From Bacteroidetes bacterium GWF2_38_335 (GTDB taxonomy: Bacteria > Bacteroidota > Bacteroidia > Bacteroidales > GWF2-38-335), in NCBI GenBank assembly GCA_001769535.1, contig MEOH01000001.1, positions 62,001 through 126,000 of the forward strand: 64,000 nucleotides of DNA, in the 5' to 3' direction. How positions within the stretch are numbered: position 1 is the stretch's first letter; every line of letters starts with the position of its first letter. The notes under the pieces are model-generated. The model was given only the letters and a program-made list of their open reading frames with translations. It made no database searches and was not told where the DNA came from. The position numbers were made by a program, and so were the translations under genes. Shown in pieces: positions 27,908 through 37,095 of the stretch.

Positions 27908-28870
27908 ATGGCAAAAGGTAAATACAGGTTTAATCCTGAAACATTAAGTTACGATAAAATTCAAAAATCTCTGAAGACGTATCTGATAGCAATGATACCA
28001 AGTGCTATTTCAGTTCTCTTCACATCGCTGTTTTTGTATTTTGTGGTGTTTGACTATTTACTTGAATCGCCGAGTCAAAGGCAATTGAGAAAGCAAAACG
28101 AGCAAATCACTGCTGCATATAATGAAATGAAAAAAGAGCTTGACCGTATGGATAAAGTTCTGGATGATTTTGCCAAGAGGGATGATAATCTTTACCGGCT
28201 CACATTTAACGAGGAACCTATTCCGGCTCGCTTAAGAAATCAGGGTGTTGGAGGATCAAAAGACTATACCGAATATGAAAAATACGAGAATTCTGACCTG
28301 ATCATTGATGTTGCGCGCAAAATAGACATTCTGGAAAGAAAGATTGTTGTTCAGTCAAAATCATTTGACAGACTGGTTTCTCTGGCCAAAACACGTCAAA
28401 AAATGCTTCGTTCTATTCCGGCCATTCAGCCGGTCAGGAAAAAAGACCTCAATCACATCGCTTCATTTTTTGGCATGCGTAAACACCCGATTCTTGGATA
28501 TGTAAGGATGCATTCGGGCATTGATTTTTCAGCCCAAAGAGGCAAGCCTGTTTTTGTAACCGGTGATGGACGTGTAACCGAAGCCGGATGGTCAAAAGGC
28601 GGTTATGGCAGGGTGGTAGTGGTTGACCATGGATTTGGTTATACAACTGTTTATGCGCATCTTAACAGGATCAATGTGCGCGAAGGACAAAAAGTAAAAA
28701 GAGGAGAAAAAGTTGGTACAGTTGGAAGTACCGGACTTTCAGTTTCCCCGCATCTTCATTATGAAGTCAGGATGAACGATGTACCCATCGATCCCATCAA
28801 TTTCTTTTACAGTGATCTTAGTCCGGAAGAATACGATAAAATTCTGGAGCAATCAGAAAAAACAAATTAA
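27908..28870 (+). CDS. Membrane-anchored M23 peptidoglycan endopeptidase
   Basis: 320 residues. An N-terminal cytoplasmic stub is followed by one membrane helix (residues ~27-50), a coiled coil (KQNEQITAAYNEMKKELDRM) and an M23/LytM domain. Zinc and catalytic motifs are intact: MHSGIDFSA (HxxxD) and PHLHYEV (HxH). It probably cuts peptide cross-links in the cell wall during growth or division. Bacteroidota commonly carry it near a MerR-like gene, as here. It is the first gene of a run with the CapA-like gene 9 nt downstream. Confidence 0.9.
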   Translation: MAKGKYRFNPETLSYDKIQKSLKTYLIAMIPSAISVLFTSLFLYFVVFDYLLESPSQRQLRKQNEQITAAYNEMKKELDRMDKVLDDFAKRDDNLYRLTFNEEPIPARLRNQGVGGSKDYTEYEKYENSDLIIDVARKIDILERKIVVQSKSFDRLVSLAKTRQKMLRSIPAIQPVRKKDLNHIASFFGMRKHPILGYVRMHSGIDFSAQRGKPVFVTGDGRVTEAGWSKGGYGRVVVVDHGFGYTTVYAHLNRINVREGQKVKRGEKVGTVGSTGLSVSPHLHYEVRMNDVPIDPINFFYSDLSPEEYDKILEQSEKTN

Positions 28871-28879
28871 TTTTCTACT

Positions 28880-29941
28880 ATGAAATTATCAGGTTTTATT
28901 TTACTGGTTTTTGTCGGCGCGGCTTTATATACCCCGGCAAAAAGTCAGGCCACCAGCAATATCAAGGATACGATAACGGTAATTGGTGTTGGAGACATGA
29001 TGCTGGGATCGGGGTTTCCCAGTGCTTCGCATCTTCCCCCCAACGATGATTGTGATGCTTTACTGAAGCCCGTCTGGCATATCCTACAAAACGCTGATGT
29101 GACTTTTGGAAATCTTGAAGGATGCTTTCTCAATAGTGGTCCGACAACAAAAAAATGTTCAGACCCTTCGAGATGTTATGCTTTCAGGATGCCCGACCGT
29201 TATGTGCATGGATATCTCAATGCAGGATTCGATGTGGTAAGTCTGGCCAACAACCATTCAGGTGATTTTGGTGAAGCCGGAAGAAATAATACCATGAAGC
29301 TGCTTGATTCGGTGGGAATTAATTACGGAGGACTGTTAGTCCACCCAACTGCTTCTTTTATGATTGATAGTGTAAAATATGGTTTCTGTGCATTTGCACC
29401 AAACTCAGGAACATGTGATGTTAGGGATATAGTATCTGCAGCCGAAATTGTAAAAAAGCTGAAAGCCGAAAATGACATTGTAATCATTTCGTTTCATGCA
29501 GGAGCCGAGGGCAGCAGCCGCCAGCATGTTACACGAAAAACCGAAGAGTTTATCGGTGAAAACAGAGGAAATGTTTATGAATTTGCCCATTCGATGATTG
29601 ATGCCGGAGCAGATGTGCTTTTTGGACATGGTCCGCATGTTACCCGTGCCGTTGAATTGTACAAGGAAAGGTTTATCATCTATTCAATGGGGAATTTCTG
29701 CACCTACAGTCAGTTTAATCTTGCAGGCGTAAGCGGATTGGCTCCCATTGTGAAGGTTTTCATGAACAATAAAGGAGAATTTCTTAAGGCAGAGGTTACC
29801 CCGACAATTCAGGTTGGTGAGGGCGGATCAAATATTGATTCACAAAAAAGGGTTATTAAAGTTATTCAGGACCTAACCGCTACCGACTTTCCTGAAGGCG
29901 TGTTAAATATTTCGAATGATGGTTTGATCACAAAAAAATAA
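28880..29941 (+). CDS. CapA-family (PGA synthesis-type) metallophosphatase-like protein
   Basis: 353 residues, with signal peptide (FILLVFVGAALYTPAKSQ). The CapA/PgsA fold is visible through GVGDMMLGSG, FGNLEGCFLN, LANNHSGDFG, SFHAGAEGS and GADVLFGHGPHV. The Asp/Asn/His residues typical of the calcineurin-like metal site are present. In capsule-forming Gram-positives CapA takes part in poly-gamma-glutamate export, but most Bacteroidota homologues have no known role. Context (M23 peptidase upstream) suggests an envelope function. Confidence 0.85.
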   Translation: MKLSGFILLVFVGAALYTPAKSQATSNIKDTITVIGVGDMMLGSGFPSASHLPPNDDCDALLKPVWHILQNADVTFGNLEGCFLNSGPTTKKCSDPSRCYAFRMPDRYVHGYLNAGFDVVSLANNHSGDFGEAGRNNTMKLLDSVGINYGGLLVHPTASFMIDSVKYGFCAFAPNSGTCDVRDIVSAAEIVKKLKAENDIVIISFHAGAEGSSRQHVTRKTEEFIGENRGNVYEFAHSMIDAGADVLFGHGPHVTRAVELYKERFIIYSMGNFCTYSQFNLAGVSGLAPIVKVFMNNKGEFLKAEVTPTIQVGEGGSNIDSQKRVIKVIQDLTATDFPEGVLNISNDGLITKK

Positions 29942-29944
29942 ATT

Positions 29945-30301
29945 ATGGATCAGGAATTAGAAATGAATGAAAATGCTGAAGTAAAAGAAAAACTTTATTA
30001 CAGCATCGGCGAAGTGGCCGAAATGTTCAAGGTTAATCAGTCGCTTATCCGTTTCTGGGAAAAAGAGTTTACCATTATCAAGCCTTATCGAAATAAAAAA
30101 GGAACCAGATATTTCACCAAAAAAGACATTGATAATTTTCACCTGATATTTCATTTGGTAAAGGAGCGCGGACTAACTTTAAAAGGAGCGAAGGCAAAGC
30201 TCAGGGAAAATCGCGAAGACCAGGAACAGAATTTTGAAGTGGTGAAAAAACTTAAGGAAATAAAAGAGTTGCTGGTGGAGATGAGAGATGGTATTGAGTA
30301 G
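29945..30301 (+). CDS. MerR-family transcriptional regulator (short form)
   Basis: 118 residues. It has an N-terminal winged-helix MerR domain (YYSIGEVAEMFKVNQSLIRFWEKEF ... RNKKGTRYFTKKDI) and a short coiled-coil tail with no ligand-binding Cys or metal domain. It starts 3 nt after the CapA-like gene, so it is in the same operon. This short type is widespread in Bacteroidota next to cell-wall peptidases. Its target is unknown. Confidence 0.88.
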   Translation: MDQELEMNENAEVKEKLYYSIGEVAEMFKVNQSLIRFWEKEFTIIKPYRNKKGTRYFTKKDIDNFHLIFHLVKERGLTLKGAKAKLRENREDQEQNFEVVKKLKEIKELLVEMRDGIE

Positions 30302-30361
30302 GAGTTTGGAGTTGGGAGGTTTAAATATGAGGCGTTAATCGGAATAAACAATAAAATTTAA

Positions 30362-31456
30362 ATGAAACTTAAGGAAATAATTTCTGTTTTTGAAAAAGAG
30401 GCTCCGCTTGCCTGGCAGGAATCCTATGATAATTCAGGTCTGCAGACAGGCGACGAAAATACCGAGATTAAATCGGCGCTTCTTACGATTGATGTTACTG
30501 AAGAAGTAGTAGATGAAGCCATTAAGAAAAAATCAAATTTAATTATTTGTCACCACCCGGTAATTTTCGGCGGGATAAAAAAGCTTACAACAAAAACCCC
30601 TGTAGAAAGGATACTCCGCAAGGCCATACAAAAAGACATAGCCATTTACGCTGCACACACCAATCTGGATAATATAAAAAACGGTGTTAATTCAAAAATC
30701 TGTGACAAACTCGGATTGAAAAACCGAAAAATACTGTCTCCGGTAAAAAACAGTCTGAAAAAGATTGTGGTATTTGTTCCGGAAACCCATGCCGACAAAG
30801 TAAGAAAAGCCATTTGCGATGCCGGAGCAGGTCACATCGGCAATTATGATTTCTGCAGTTTTAATGTTCAGGGGACAGGCACATTCAGAGGTTCAGAAGA
30901 AACAAATCCATTTGTTGGAGAAAAAGGCAAGATTCATTTTGAAAAAGAAATCAGAATAGAAACCATTATTCCCTCATTTCTTCAAAACAGTGTGGTCAAT
31001 GCAATGAAATCGGCACATCCATATGAAGAAGTTGCCTATGACATTTACCCAATTGAAAACAAAAACGAAGAAATAGGTGCAGGAATGACAGGGGAACTTG
31101 AAAAAGAAATCGAAACCCTGAAATTTTTCAATTTTATTAAAAAGACATTCGGAGTTAAAAGCATCCGTCACACCGAAATTACCAAAAATAAAATCAAAAA
31201 AATTGCGGTCTGTGGAGGAAGCGGAAGCTTTTTAATCAGGGATGCCATTTCATCCGGGGCAGATATTTTTATTACCGGTGATGTAAAATATCACCAGTTT
31301 TTTGATGCAGAAAACCGAATAATAATCGCAGATATAGGACATTTTGAGAGCGAACGCTTTACAAATGAAATTTTTTATGATTTACTTACAAAAAAATTTC
31401 CTAAATTTGCAGTCAATTTTTCGGAAACGAGTACGAATCCAATTTATTATTATTAA
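30362..31456 (+). CDS. Nif3-like dinuclear metal-centre protein (YbgI/DUF34)
   Basis: 364 residues, the long form with an inserted PII-like domain in the middle (residues ~125-225). Metal ligands are visible in ICHHPVIFGG, AAHTNLDN, and the C-terminal DIGHFESER. The protein forms a hexamer. Its reaction is debated; the 'GTP cyclohydrolase I type 2' label is not well supported. It is 2 nt upstream of the zinc-ribbon coiled-coil gene, a pairing common in this phylum. Confidence 0.92.
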   Translation: MKLKEIISVFEKEAPLAWQESYDNSGLQTGDENTEIKSALLTIDVTEEVVDEAIKKKSNLIICHHPVIFGGIKKLTTKTPVERILRKAIQKDIAIYAAHTNLDNIKNGVNSKICDKLGLKNRKILSPVKNSLKKIVVFVPETHADKVRKAICDAGAGHIGNYDFCSFNVQGTGTFRGSEETNPFVGEKGKIHFEKEIRIETIIPSFLQNSVVNAMKSAHPYEEVAYDIYPIENKNEEIGAGMTGELEKEIETLKFFNFIKKTFGVKSIRHTEITKNKIKKIAVCGGSGSFLIRDAISSGADIFITGDVKYHQFFDAENRIIIADIGHFESERFTNEIFYDLLTKKFPKFAVNFSETSTNPIYYY

Positions 31457-31458
31457 GT

Positions 31459-32232
31459 ATGAAGGAAAAGAAAACGAGTATTGCTGAAGTAACTGAGATC
31501 TCAATTGAAGATAAACTCCGCGCTTTATATCAACTGCAAAAAGTTGATTCAGATATAGATAAAATAAGAATTCTGAGAGGCGAGCTTCCTCTTGAAGTAC
31601 AGGATCTTGAAGATGAGATTGCCGGACTCGAGACCAGGATTGCCAATTATGAAGAAGAGGTGAAAAAATTTGATCAATCGATTGTCAAGAAGAAAAACGA
31701 GATCAAGGATTCGGAAACCCTTATCAAAAAATATCAGGAACAGCAAAACAACGTCAGAAACAACCGTGAATATGATTCACTTTCCAAGGAAATCGAATTT
31801 CAAACCCTTGAAATTCAGCTTTGTGAAAAGCGAATCAAGGAATTCACCAGTGAAGCTGCTCAGATGAAAACAATGATTACCGAATCATCTGAAAGGCTCA
31901 ATGAGAGAAGAACTGATCTTGATCACAAAAGAAAAGAACTGGAAGACATCATTGCAGAAACACAAAAAGAAGAAACCCAGCTTTTTGATTCTTCACAAGA
32001 CATTGAAAAAATCATTGAAGACCGTTTGCTGACTGCTTACAAGAGAATCAGGAAAAATGCACGCAACGGTTTGGCAGTGGTTAGTGTTGAGCGTGATGCA
32101 TGCGGAGGATGTTTCAATAAAATACCACCCCAAAGACAGCTTGATATTAAAACCCGCAAGAAAATTATTGTCTGCGAATACTGCGGACGAATACTTGTCG
32201 ATCACGATATTATGATTGATTTGGTTGAATAA
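31459..32232 (+). CDS. Coiled-coil protein with C-terminal C4 zinc ribbon (zf-RING_7 / CT398-like)
   Basis: 257 residues. A long antiparallel coiled coil spans residues ~30-185 (EQQNNVRNNREYDSLSKEIE is the conserved turn). The C4 zinc ribbon follows as CGGCFNKIPP ... CEYCGRILVD. The Chlamydia homologue CT398 binds RpoN and secretion components, suggesting an adaptor role. It sits directly behind the nif3 gene, so one transcript is likely. A complex double hairpin and a terminator follow. Confidence 0.88.
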   Translation: MKEKKTSIAEVTEISIEDKLRALYQLQKVDSDIDKIRILRGELPLEVQDLEDEIAGLETRIANYEEEVKKFDQSIVKKKNEIKDSETLIKKYQEQQNNVRNNREYDSLSKEIEFQTLEIQLCEKRIKEFTSEAAQMKTMITESSERLNERRTDLDHKRKELEDIIAETQKEETQLFDSSQDIEKIIEDRLLTAYKRIRKNARNGLAVVSVERDACGGCFNKIPPQRQLDIKTRKKIIVCEYCGRILVDHDIMIDLVE

Positions 32233-32235
32233 TAC

Positions 32236-32340
32236 CGAAATGAATTATAAAATAGTCCATAGGCCAATTATTTTGTAATTCATTTCGAGTATTAACCATT
32301 GTAAAATTATAAAACAGTCCAAACTGTTTTATAATTACAA
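32236..32340. repeat. Two long adjacent hairpins after the zinc-ribbon gene
   Basis: Hairpin 1 has 19-bp arms, 32236-32254 and 32269-32287, with one G-T pair. Hairpin 2 has arms 32299-32318 and 32323-32340, perfect except for a 2-nt bulge, with loop CCAA. The inner parts of the left arms are direct repeats of each other (AATTATAAAAnAGTCCA). They lie between the stop codon and the terminator, so they would be part of the mRNA 3' end. Confidence 0.8.
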
Positions 32341-32365
32341 TTGGAATAAAAACATTTGAATATAA

Positions 32366-32403
32366 AATAAACAGGGGCAATCTAGCGATTGCCCCTGTTT
32401 ATT
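32366..32403. terminator. Strong bidirectional terminator between the zinc-ribbon gene and dnaB
   Basis: A perfect 17-bp stem (32366-32382 with 32387-32403), GC-rich in its upper half (CAGGGGCAATC) and AT-rich at the base, with a TAGC loop. It ends just before the dnaB stop codon and serves both convergent units. Confidence 0.88.
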
Positions 32404-33903
32404 TTAAAATGGCGCATTATTATCCTCAAAATCCTTATTTGCAGTAATATCAAAATTCCCCGATTTATCTTCAATATTCATTTTTGAAGAATAACTCGAA
32501 AATCCTTCCGGGATTGAAAAGTCAGGATCGAGTTCCACAAACTTGGCCTGTTCTTTAATGAATTTCAATTGCACATCACCTGTGGCTCCGTTACGGTGCT
32601 TGGCTATGATGATCTCAGCAATACCAATCAGCGAATTACCTGCTTCATCTGAAGTTAAACCATAATATTCGGGACGGTGTATAAACAATACCATGTCGGC
32701 ATCCTGTTCGATGGCGCCAGATTCACGAAGGTCGGATAGCTGAGGCTTTTTATTCCCTCCCCTGGTTTCAACTGATCGGTTCAACTGGGAAAGGGCAATT
32801 ATACAAACCCCCAATTCCTTAGCAATTGCTTTCAGCGAGCGCGAAATCATACTCACTTCCTGCTCACGGTTTCCTTTATTATCACCTCCTGCGCTCATCA
32901 ACTGCAGGTAGTCAATGATAATGACCTCAACGTTATACTGCATTTTCAATCTGCGGCATTTTGCCCTGAGTTCGAAAATGGTGATGGCCGGAGTATCATC
33001 AATATATATTGGTTTGTCAGTAAGATTTTTTATTTTTATTTCCAACTGCTCCCATTCAAACCGCTCCAACCGTCCGTTTTTAACCTTTTCAGAATTCAGT
33101 CCGGTTTCAGCAATTATCAAACGGTTTACCAATTGTACCGAAGCCATTTCGAGGGAGAAAATGGCAACCGGACGGTTATGGTCAACAGCCATGTTTCGTG
33201 CCAGGGAAAGCACAAAAGCAGTCTTACCCATAGAAGGACGGGCGGCAATGATAACCAGGTCGGATTTCTGCCAACCCGAGGTGATCCTGTCAATCCCTGT
33301 AAAACCTGAGGGAACACCACTCAATCCATCTTCACGTTTACTTGCCTCCTCGATCATCTGGATGGCTTCCTTGATCAGGATGTCAATTTTCGTAGTCTCT
33401 TTCTTGATGTTTCCTTCCGCCACCTTGAATAACTGGTCCTCTGAGAAATTAAGGAGGTCAAAAACATCAATGCTGTCATCAAAAGCACGACCTTGAATTT
33501 CAGTTGAAATCCTGATCAATTCACGCTGAATGTATTTCTGTGCAATAATTCGGGCATGAAATTCAACGTGAGCGGCCGAAGCAACTCTGTTTGTAAGCTG
33601 GGTAATATAAAATGGTCCGCCTACCTCGTCTAACAGTCCGTTTTTTCTTAATTCCTCTGTAACGGTAAGAATATCTATAGGCTCAGTGCGAGTTGAAATA
33701 GAAACAATAGCGCTGAAAATTTTTTGGTGTGCTTCCTTATAAAAACTATCCGGTTTTAACACATCAAGAACCGTGACAACCGTATTTTTTTCAAGCATTA
33801 AAGCTCCCAACACCGCTTCTTCCAAATCCAATGCCTGCGGGGGAACTTTTCCATATTCAAGATTAATAACAGGGGCAGTTTTTGCCTTATATTTTTCAGC
33901 CAT
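32404..33903 (-). CDS. dnaB: Replicative DNA helicase
   Basis: 499 residues. The N-terminal DnaB domain (PPQALDLEEAVLGALMLE) precedes a RecA-like hexameric helicase core with Walker A IAARPSMGKTAF, Walker B VIIIDYLQLM, and the ALSQLNRSVE and LSDLRESGAIEQDADMVLFI signatures. It unwinds DNA at the replication fork. No intein is present. A -7 element (TAAATTTG) lies just upstream on the minus strand. Confidence 0.97.
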   Translation of the reverse strand: MAEKYKAKTAPVINLEYGKVPPQALDLEEAVLGALMLEKNTVVTVLDVLKPDSFYKEAHQKIFSAIVSISTRTEPIDILTVTEELRKNGLLDEVGGPFYITQLTNRVASAAHVEFHARIIAQKYIQRELIRISTEIQGRAFDDSIDVFDLLNFSEDQLFKVAEGNIKKETTKIDILIKEAIQMIEEASKREDGLSGVPSGFTGIDRITSGWQKSDLVIIAARPSMGKTAFVLSLARNMAVDHNRPVAIFSLEMASVQLVNRLIIAETGLNSEKVKNGRLERFEWEQLEIKIKNLTDKPIYIDDTPAITIFELRAKCRRLKMQYNVEVIIIDYLQLMSAGGDNKGNREQEVSMISRSLKAIAKELGVCIIALSQLNRSVETRGGNKKPQLSDLRESGAIEQDADMVLFIHRPEYYGLTSDEAGNSLIGIAEIIIAKHRNGATGDVQLKFIKEQAKFVELDPDFSIPEGFSSYSSKMNIEDKSGNFDITANKDFEDNNAPF

Positions 33904-33923
33904 AATATTTCAAAGTTATGCGG

Positions 33924-33931
33924 CAAATTTA
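33924..33931 (-). promoter_or_regulatory. -7 promoter element of dnaB
   Basis: TAAATTTG on the minus strand, 20 nt upstream of the dnaB start. The -33 position is not conserved. Confidence 0.45.
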
Positions 33932-34100
33932 CTACAAACCAACTGGTGAAATTTTATTTCATGGTAATTTCTTTTTAAACAAATGTTATTAACAATTGTT
34001 TGAAAAAAATAGCAGTCAGAAAACCAAATTATTATAACGTACACAGCCTCTTTTAATCTTTATTAACTGACAATAATTAAGACAATCGGCAATAAATGAG

Positions 34101-34108
34101 TATCTTTG
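34101..34108 (+). promoter_or_regulatory. -7 promoter element of the mutL operon
   Basis: TATCTTTG matches TAnnTTTG, 71 nt before the first gene. No convincing -33 TTG. Confidence 0.45.
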
Positions 34109-34179
34109 AATCCAGATATGTTTATCCTGTCATGAAGACAGCTCAGATACTACAAAATTACTGATTATAAGATTAAAAA

Positions 34180-34500
34180 ATGGCAATACTATCAGGAGGA
34201 GTTTTTAAGCAAAGAAAGGCAAAGCCGTTCGATTACAAACCCCGGTATTTCAGTCCGGAAAAACAGGAACTCGAAAGCAGGGTAAATGAATCCAAACGCA
34301 AGTACGGTGATCAGGAGGCAAAAAGTAATGTTCCTGATTATGAGACAAATATCCGGAATAACTTTCGTCAGAATAAGGATTACAAAGCGATGAAAGAGCG
34401 TAACTTTTCCAGAATGAAACTGATGATCAGGATTATTACAATAAGCATGATACTGATAATCGGAGTTCTTGTTTACCAACTTTTAAGAATGGCTTCTTAG
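34180..34500 (+). CDS. Small single-pass membrane protein upstream of mutL
   Basis: 106 residues. A basic, charged N-terminal two-thirds is followed by one C-terminal membrane helix (MIRIITISMILIIGVLVYQLL). A homologue sits before mutL in many Bacteroidota, sometimes mislabelled 'riboflavin synthase subunit beta'; nothing here supports that name. It starts the mutL operon, with 4 nt to mutL. Function unknown. Confidence 0.75.
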   Translation: MAILSGGVFKQRKAKPFDYKPRYFSPEKQELESRVNESKRKYGDQEAKSNVPDYETNIRNNFRQNKDYKAMKERNFSRMKLMIRIITISMILIIGVLVYQLLRMAS

Positions 34501-34504
34501 ATCC

Positions 34505-36352
34505 ATGTCAGACATCATCAAATTATTACCAGATTCCATTGCAAACCAGATTGCAGCGGGTGAAGTGATTCAAAGGCCTGCTTCGGTTGTAAAGGAGCTA
34601 ACCGAAAATGCCATTGATTCGGGGGCAATGAGTGTGAGCGTGGTGGTGAAGGATGCCGGACGAACATTAATACAAGTCATTGACAGCGGTTGTGGAATGT
34701 CGCCCTCGGATGCGCGCATGTGCTTTGAAAGACATGCTACCTCAAAAATCCGTAAATCGGATGATCTTTTTGCCATACGCACCATGGGTTTCAGAGGTGA
34801 GGCGCTTGCTTCGATCGCTGCTGTAGCCCAAGTGGAACTGCGTACCCGGCGCATGGAAGATCAGCTTGGAACCGCAATACAAATCGAAGATTCAAAAGTC
34901 ATCCTGCAAGAACCGGTCTCCTGTCCTTCGGGAAGTAATTTCCTGATTAAAAATCTTTTTTATAATGTACCGGCACGCAGGAAATTCCTGAAATCAAACA
35001 ATGTAGAATTCAGGCATATAATCAATGAATTTTGCAGAGTTGCCCTCACAAACGATGGTGTATCCATGACTCTGATACATAACGACGAGGAAATCTACAA
35101 CCTGCCCGCATCAAATCTCAAACAGCGTATAGTTGGGGTTTTTGGGAAAAATATCAGTCAGAATCTTATTCCTGTTAAAACAGAAACCAGTCTGGTTAAC
35201 ATCTCCGGATTTATCGGAAAACCCGAATTTTCAAAGAAAACTTCAGGCGATCAGTTCTTTTTCGTCAATAACCGGTTTATGAAAAATCCCTATTTTTACA
35301 GGGCGGTGATGAAAGCCTACGAAAATCTTATTCCCGGCGACATGTTTCCTTCTTTTTTCATTTATCTGGAAACCGATCCCAAATCCATTGACATCAATAT
35401 CCATCCCACAAAAACCGAAATTAAGTTTGAGGACGAAAATGCAATCTGGCAAATAATCTATGTAACGATAAAAGAAGCCCTGGGCAAATTCAATGTTGTT
35501 CCATCATTGGACTTTGACCGTGATCCTGCTTTTAATGTCCCGGTTTTGAAAAAGGGCGAAGATGTGAGACAGCCTTCCATAACCGTAAATCCCGATTATA
35601 ACCCTTTTAAGTCCGAAAGACCTGCCGGGGGAGGATACCGCGAAAAGATCCGGCAGGAAAGTGTGAAATACTGGGAAAATATGTATGAAGGTTTAAAAAC
35701 AGAACCGGCTGTACAAGGCAGTTTGCCTGTTCCAGAGCCTCTTGCTACCGGACAGATCGAAAGTTCATCCAGTTTTTTCCAGTTCAAAGGTCGGTACATC
35801 CTTACCTCTGTAAAATCGGGATTGATGGTAATTGACCAAAAAAGGGCACATGAACGAATTTTGTTTGAAGAATATATTGGAGTCATCAATACCAAATCCC
35901 TGATATCGCAGAAAACACTTTTTCCGGAAACACTTCAGCTAAACCCCACGGATTATGAGACGCTGAAGGAGATCAAAAATGATTTGCTCAAATTGGGCTG
36001 GGAAATTGGCATGAAAGAGAAAAACACCATCGAGATATTGGGCATTCCAGGGTATCACCAATTTGAAAATCCGGCTCAAAATATAGAGAAATTTATTGAG
36101 GCATATAAAACCACCTCGCCCGATTTTAATGAGAAAGCTGTGGAAAGAATTGCCCTGTCGCTGGCAAAATCCACTGCCATTCAATACGATGCTACCCTGT
36201 CGTTCATGGAAATGAATAACCTGTTTGACCGGCTGTTTGCATGCTCAAACCCCAATTATACGGCTGATGGCAAAAAAGTGATTTCCATCATCCCCACCGA
36301 TGAAATTGTTAAAAAAATGAATAATTTCGCAAAAAACACTGACGATGAATAA
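34505..36352 (+). CDS. mutL: DNA mismatch repair protein MutL
   Basis: 615 residues. The N-terminal GHKL ATPase is intact (IANQIAAGEVIQRPASVVKEL, NAIDSGA, DSGCGM, ATSKI, GFRGEALASIAAV). The C-terminal dimerisation/endonuclease domain has the motif region as VIDQKRAHERILFEE, where the usual DQHA histidine is replaced by Lys. The 'CPHGRP' zinc motif is also absent (NPNYTADGKK instead). It couples MutS recognition to repair. The stop overlaps the next gene by 8 nt. Confidence 0.95.
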   Translation: MSDIIKLLPDSIANQIAAGEVIQRPASVVKELTENAIDSGAMSVSVVVKDAGRTLIQVIDSGCGMSPSDARMCFERHATSKIRKSDDLFAIRTMGFRGEALASIAAVAQVELRTRRMEDQLGTAIQIEDSKVILQEPVSCPSGSNFLIKNLFYNVPARRKFLKSNNVEFRHIINEFCRVALTNDGVSMTLIHNDEEIYNLPASNLKQRIVGVFGKNISQNLIPVKTETSLVNISGFIGKPEFSKKTSGDQFFFVNNRFMKNPYFYRAVMKAYENLIPGDMFPSFFIYLETDPKSIDINIHPTKTEIKFEDENAIWQIIYVTIKEALGKFNVVPSLDFDRDPAFNVPVLKKGEDVRQPSITVNPDYNPFKSERPAGGGYREKIRQESVKYWENMYEGLKTEPAVQGSLPVPEPLATGQIESSSSFFQFKGRYILTSVKSGLMVIDQKRAHERILFEEYIGVINTKSLISQKTLFPETLQLNPTDYETLKEIKNDLLKLGWEIGMKEKNTIEILGIPGYHQFENPAQNIEKFIEAYKTTSPDFNEKAVERIALSLAKSTAIQYDATLSFMEMNNLFDRLFACSNPNYTADGKKVISIIPTDEIVKKMNNFAKNTDDE

Positions 36353-37094
36353 TTTTAGATCAGGATTTGGAAATATACCGCCGGTAGTTAAAAATCTGCT
36401 GATTATTAACGTGCTGTTTTTTCTTGCAACACTTGTTCTGCAGGCAAGAAACAATTTTGACTTAAACGGATACCTTGGGCTTTATTATCCGGCTTCAGAA
36501 AATTTTAAGCCTGTTCAGTTTGTGACTTACATGTTCCTTCACGGTAGTTTTTTCCATCTTTTCTTTAACATGTTTGCACTGTATATGTTTGGAAGGATGA
36601 TTGAAATGGTTTGGGGTCCAAAAAGGTTTTTCATTTATTACTTTGTAACCGGAATCGGTGCAGCCATCACACAACTAGCCATTGCGTATTTTCAGGCAGC
36701 ACCAATTGAAGCACAGCTTCCTGCAGAAGCAATTAATGCAGTAATTAAAGAAGGTCCGGCAATCCTTGACACACAAAGAAACTGGTCTGATCCCTTAATT
36801 GGAAAACTCAACCTCATTTACAACATTCCCATGGTTGGTGCATCGGGTGCAATTTTTGGAATTCTTCTTGCTTTTGGTATGCTTTTTCCCAACGTGGAAT
36901 TGATGTTGCTGTTTCCTCCCATCCCCATTAAAGCAAAATACATGGTGATTTTTTACGGATTGGCCGAGTTTTATTTTGGTGTTGCCAACCGCAGCGGTGA
37001 TAATGTAGCTCATTTTGCGCATCTTGGCGGGATGTTGTTCGGAATTATTTTCATTTTTGTCTGGAACAAACATAAATTTAACCGGTTGAATTGA
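36345..37094 (+). CDS. Rhomboid intramembrane serine protease (first of two)
   Basis: 249 residues with six or so membrane helices. Catalytic Ser in GASGAIFG and catalytic His in NVAHFAHLGG are present; HGSFFHLFFNMFALYMFG gives the conserved helix-2 His/Asn residues. A ~45-residue loop (AAPIEAQLPAEAINAVIKEG) is inserted before the Ser helix. It cleaves membrane-protein substrates in the inner membrane; substrates unknown. It overlaps mutL by 8 nt and lies 1 nt before the second rhomboid. Confidence 0.93.
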   Translation: MNNFRSGFGNIPPVVKNLLIINVLFFLATLVLQARNNFDLNGYLGLYYPASENFKPVQFVTYMFLHGSFFHLFFNMFALYMFGRMIEMVWGPKRFFIYYFVTGIGAAITQLAIAYFQAAPIEAQLPAEAINAVIKEGPAILDTQRNWSDPLIGKLNLIYNIPMVGASGAIFGILLAFGMLFPNVELMLLFPPIPIKAKYMVIFYGLAEFYFGVANRSGDNVAHFAHLGGMLFGIIFIFVWNKHKFNRLN

Positions 37095-37095
37095 T

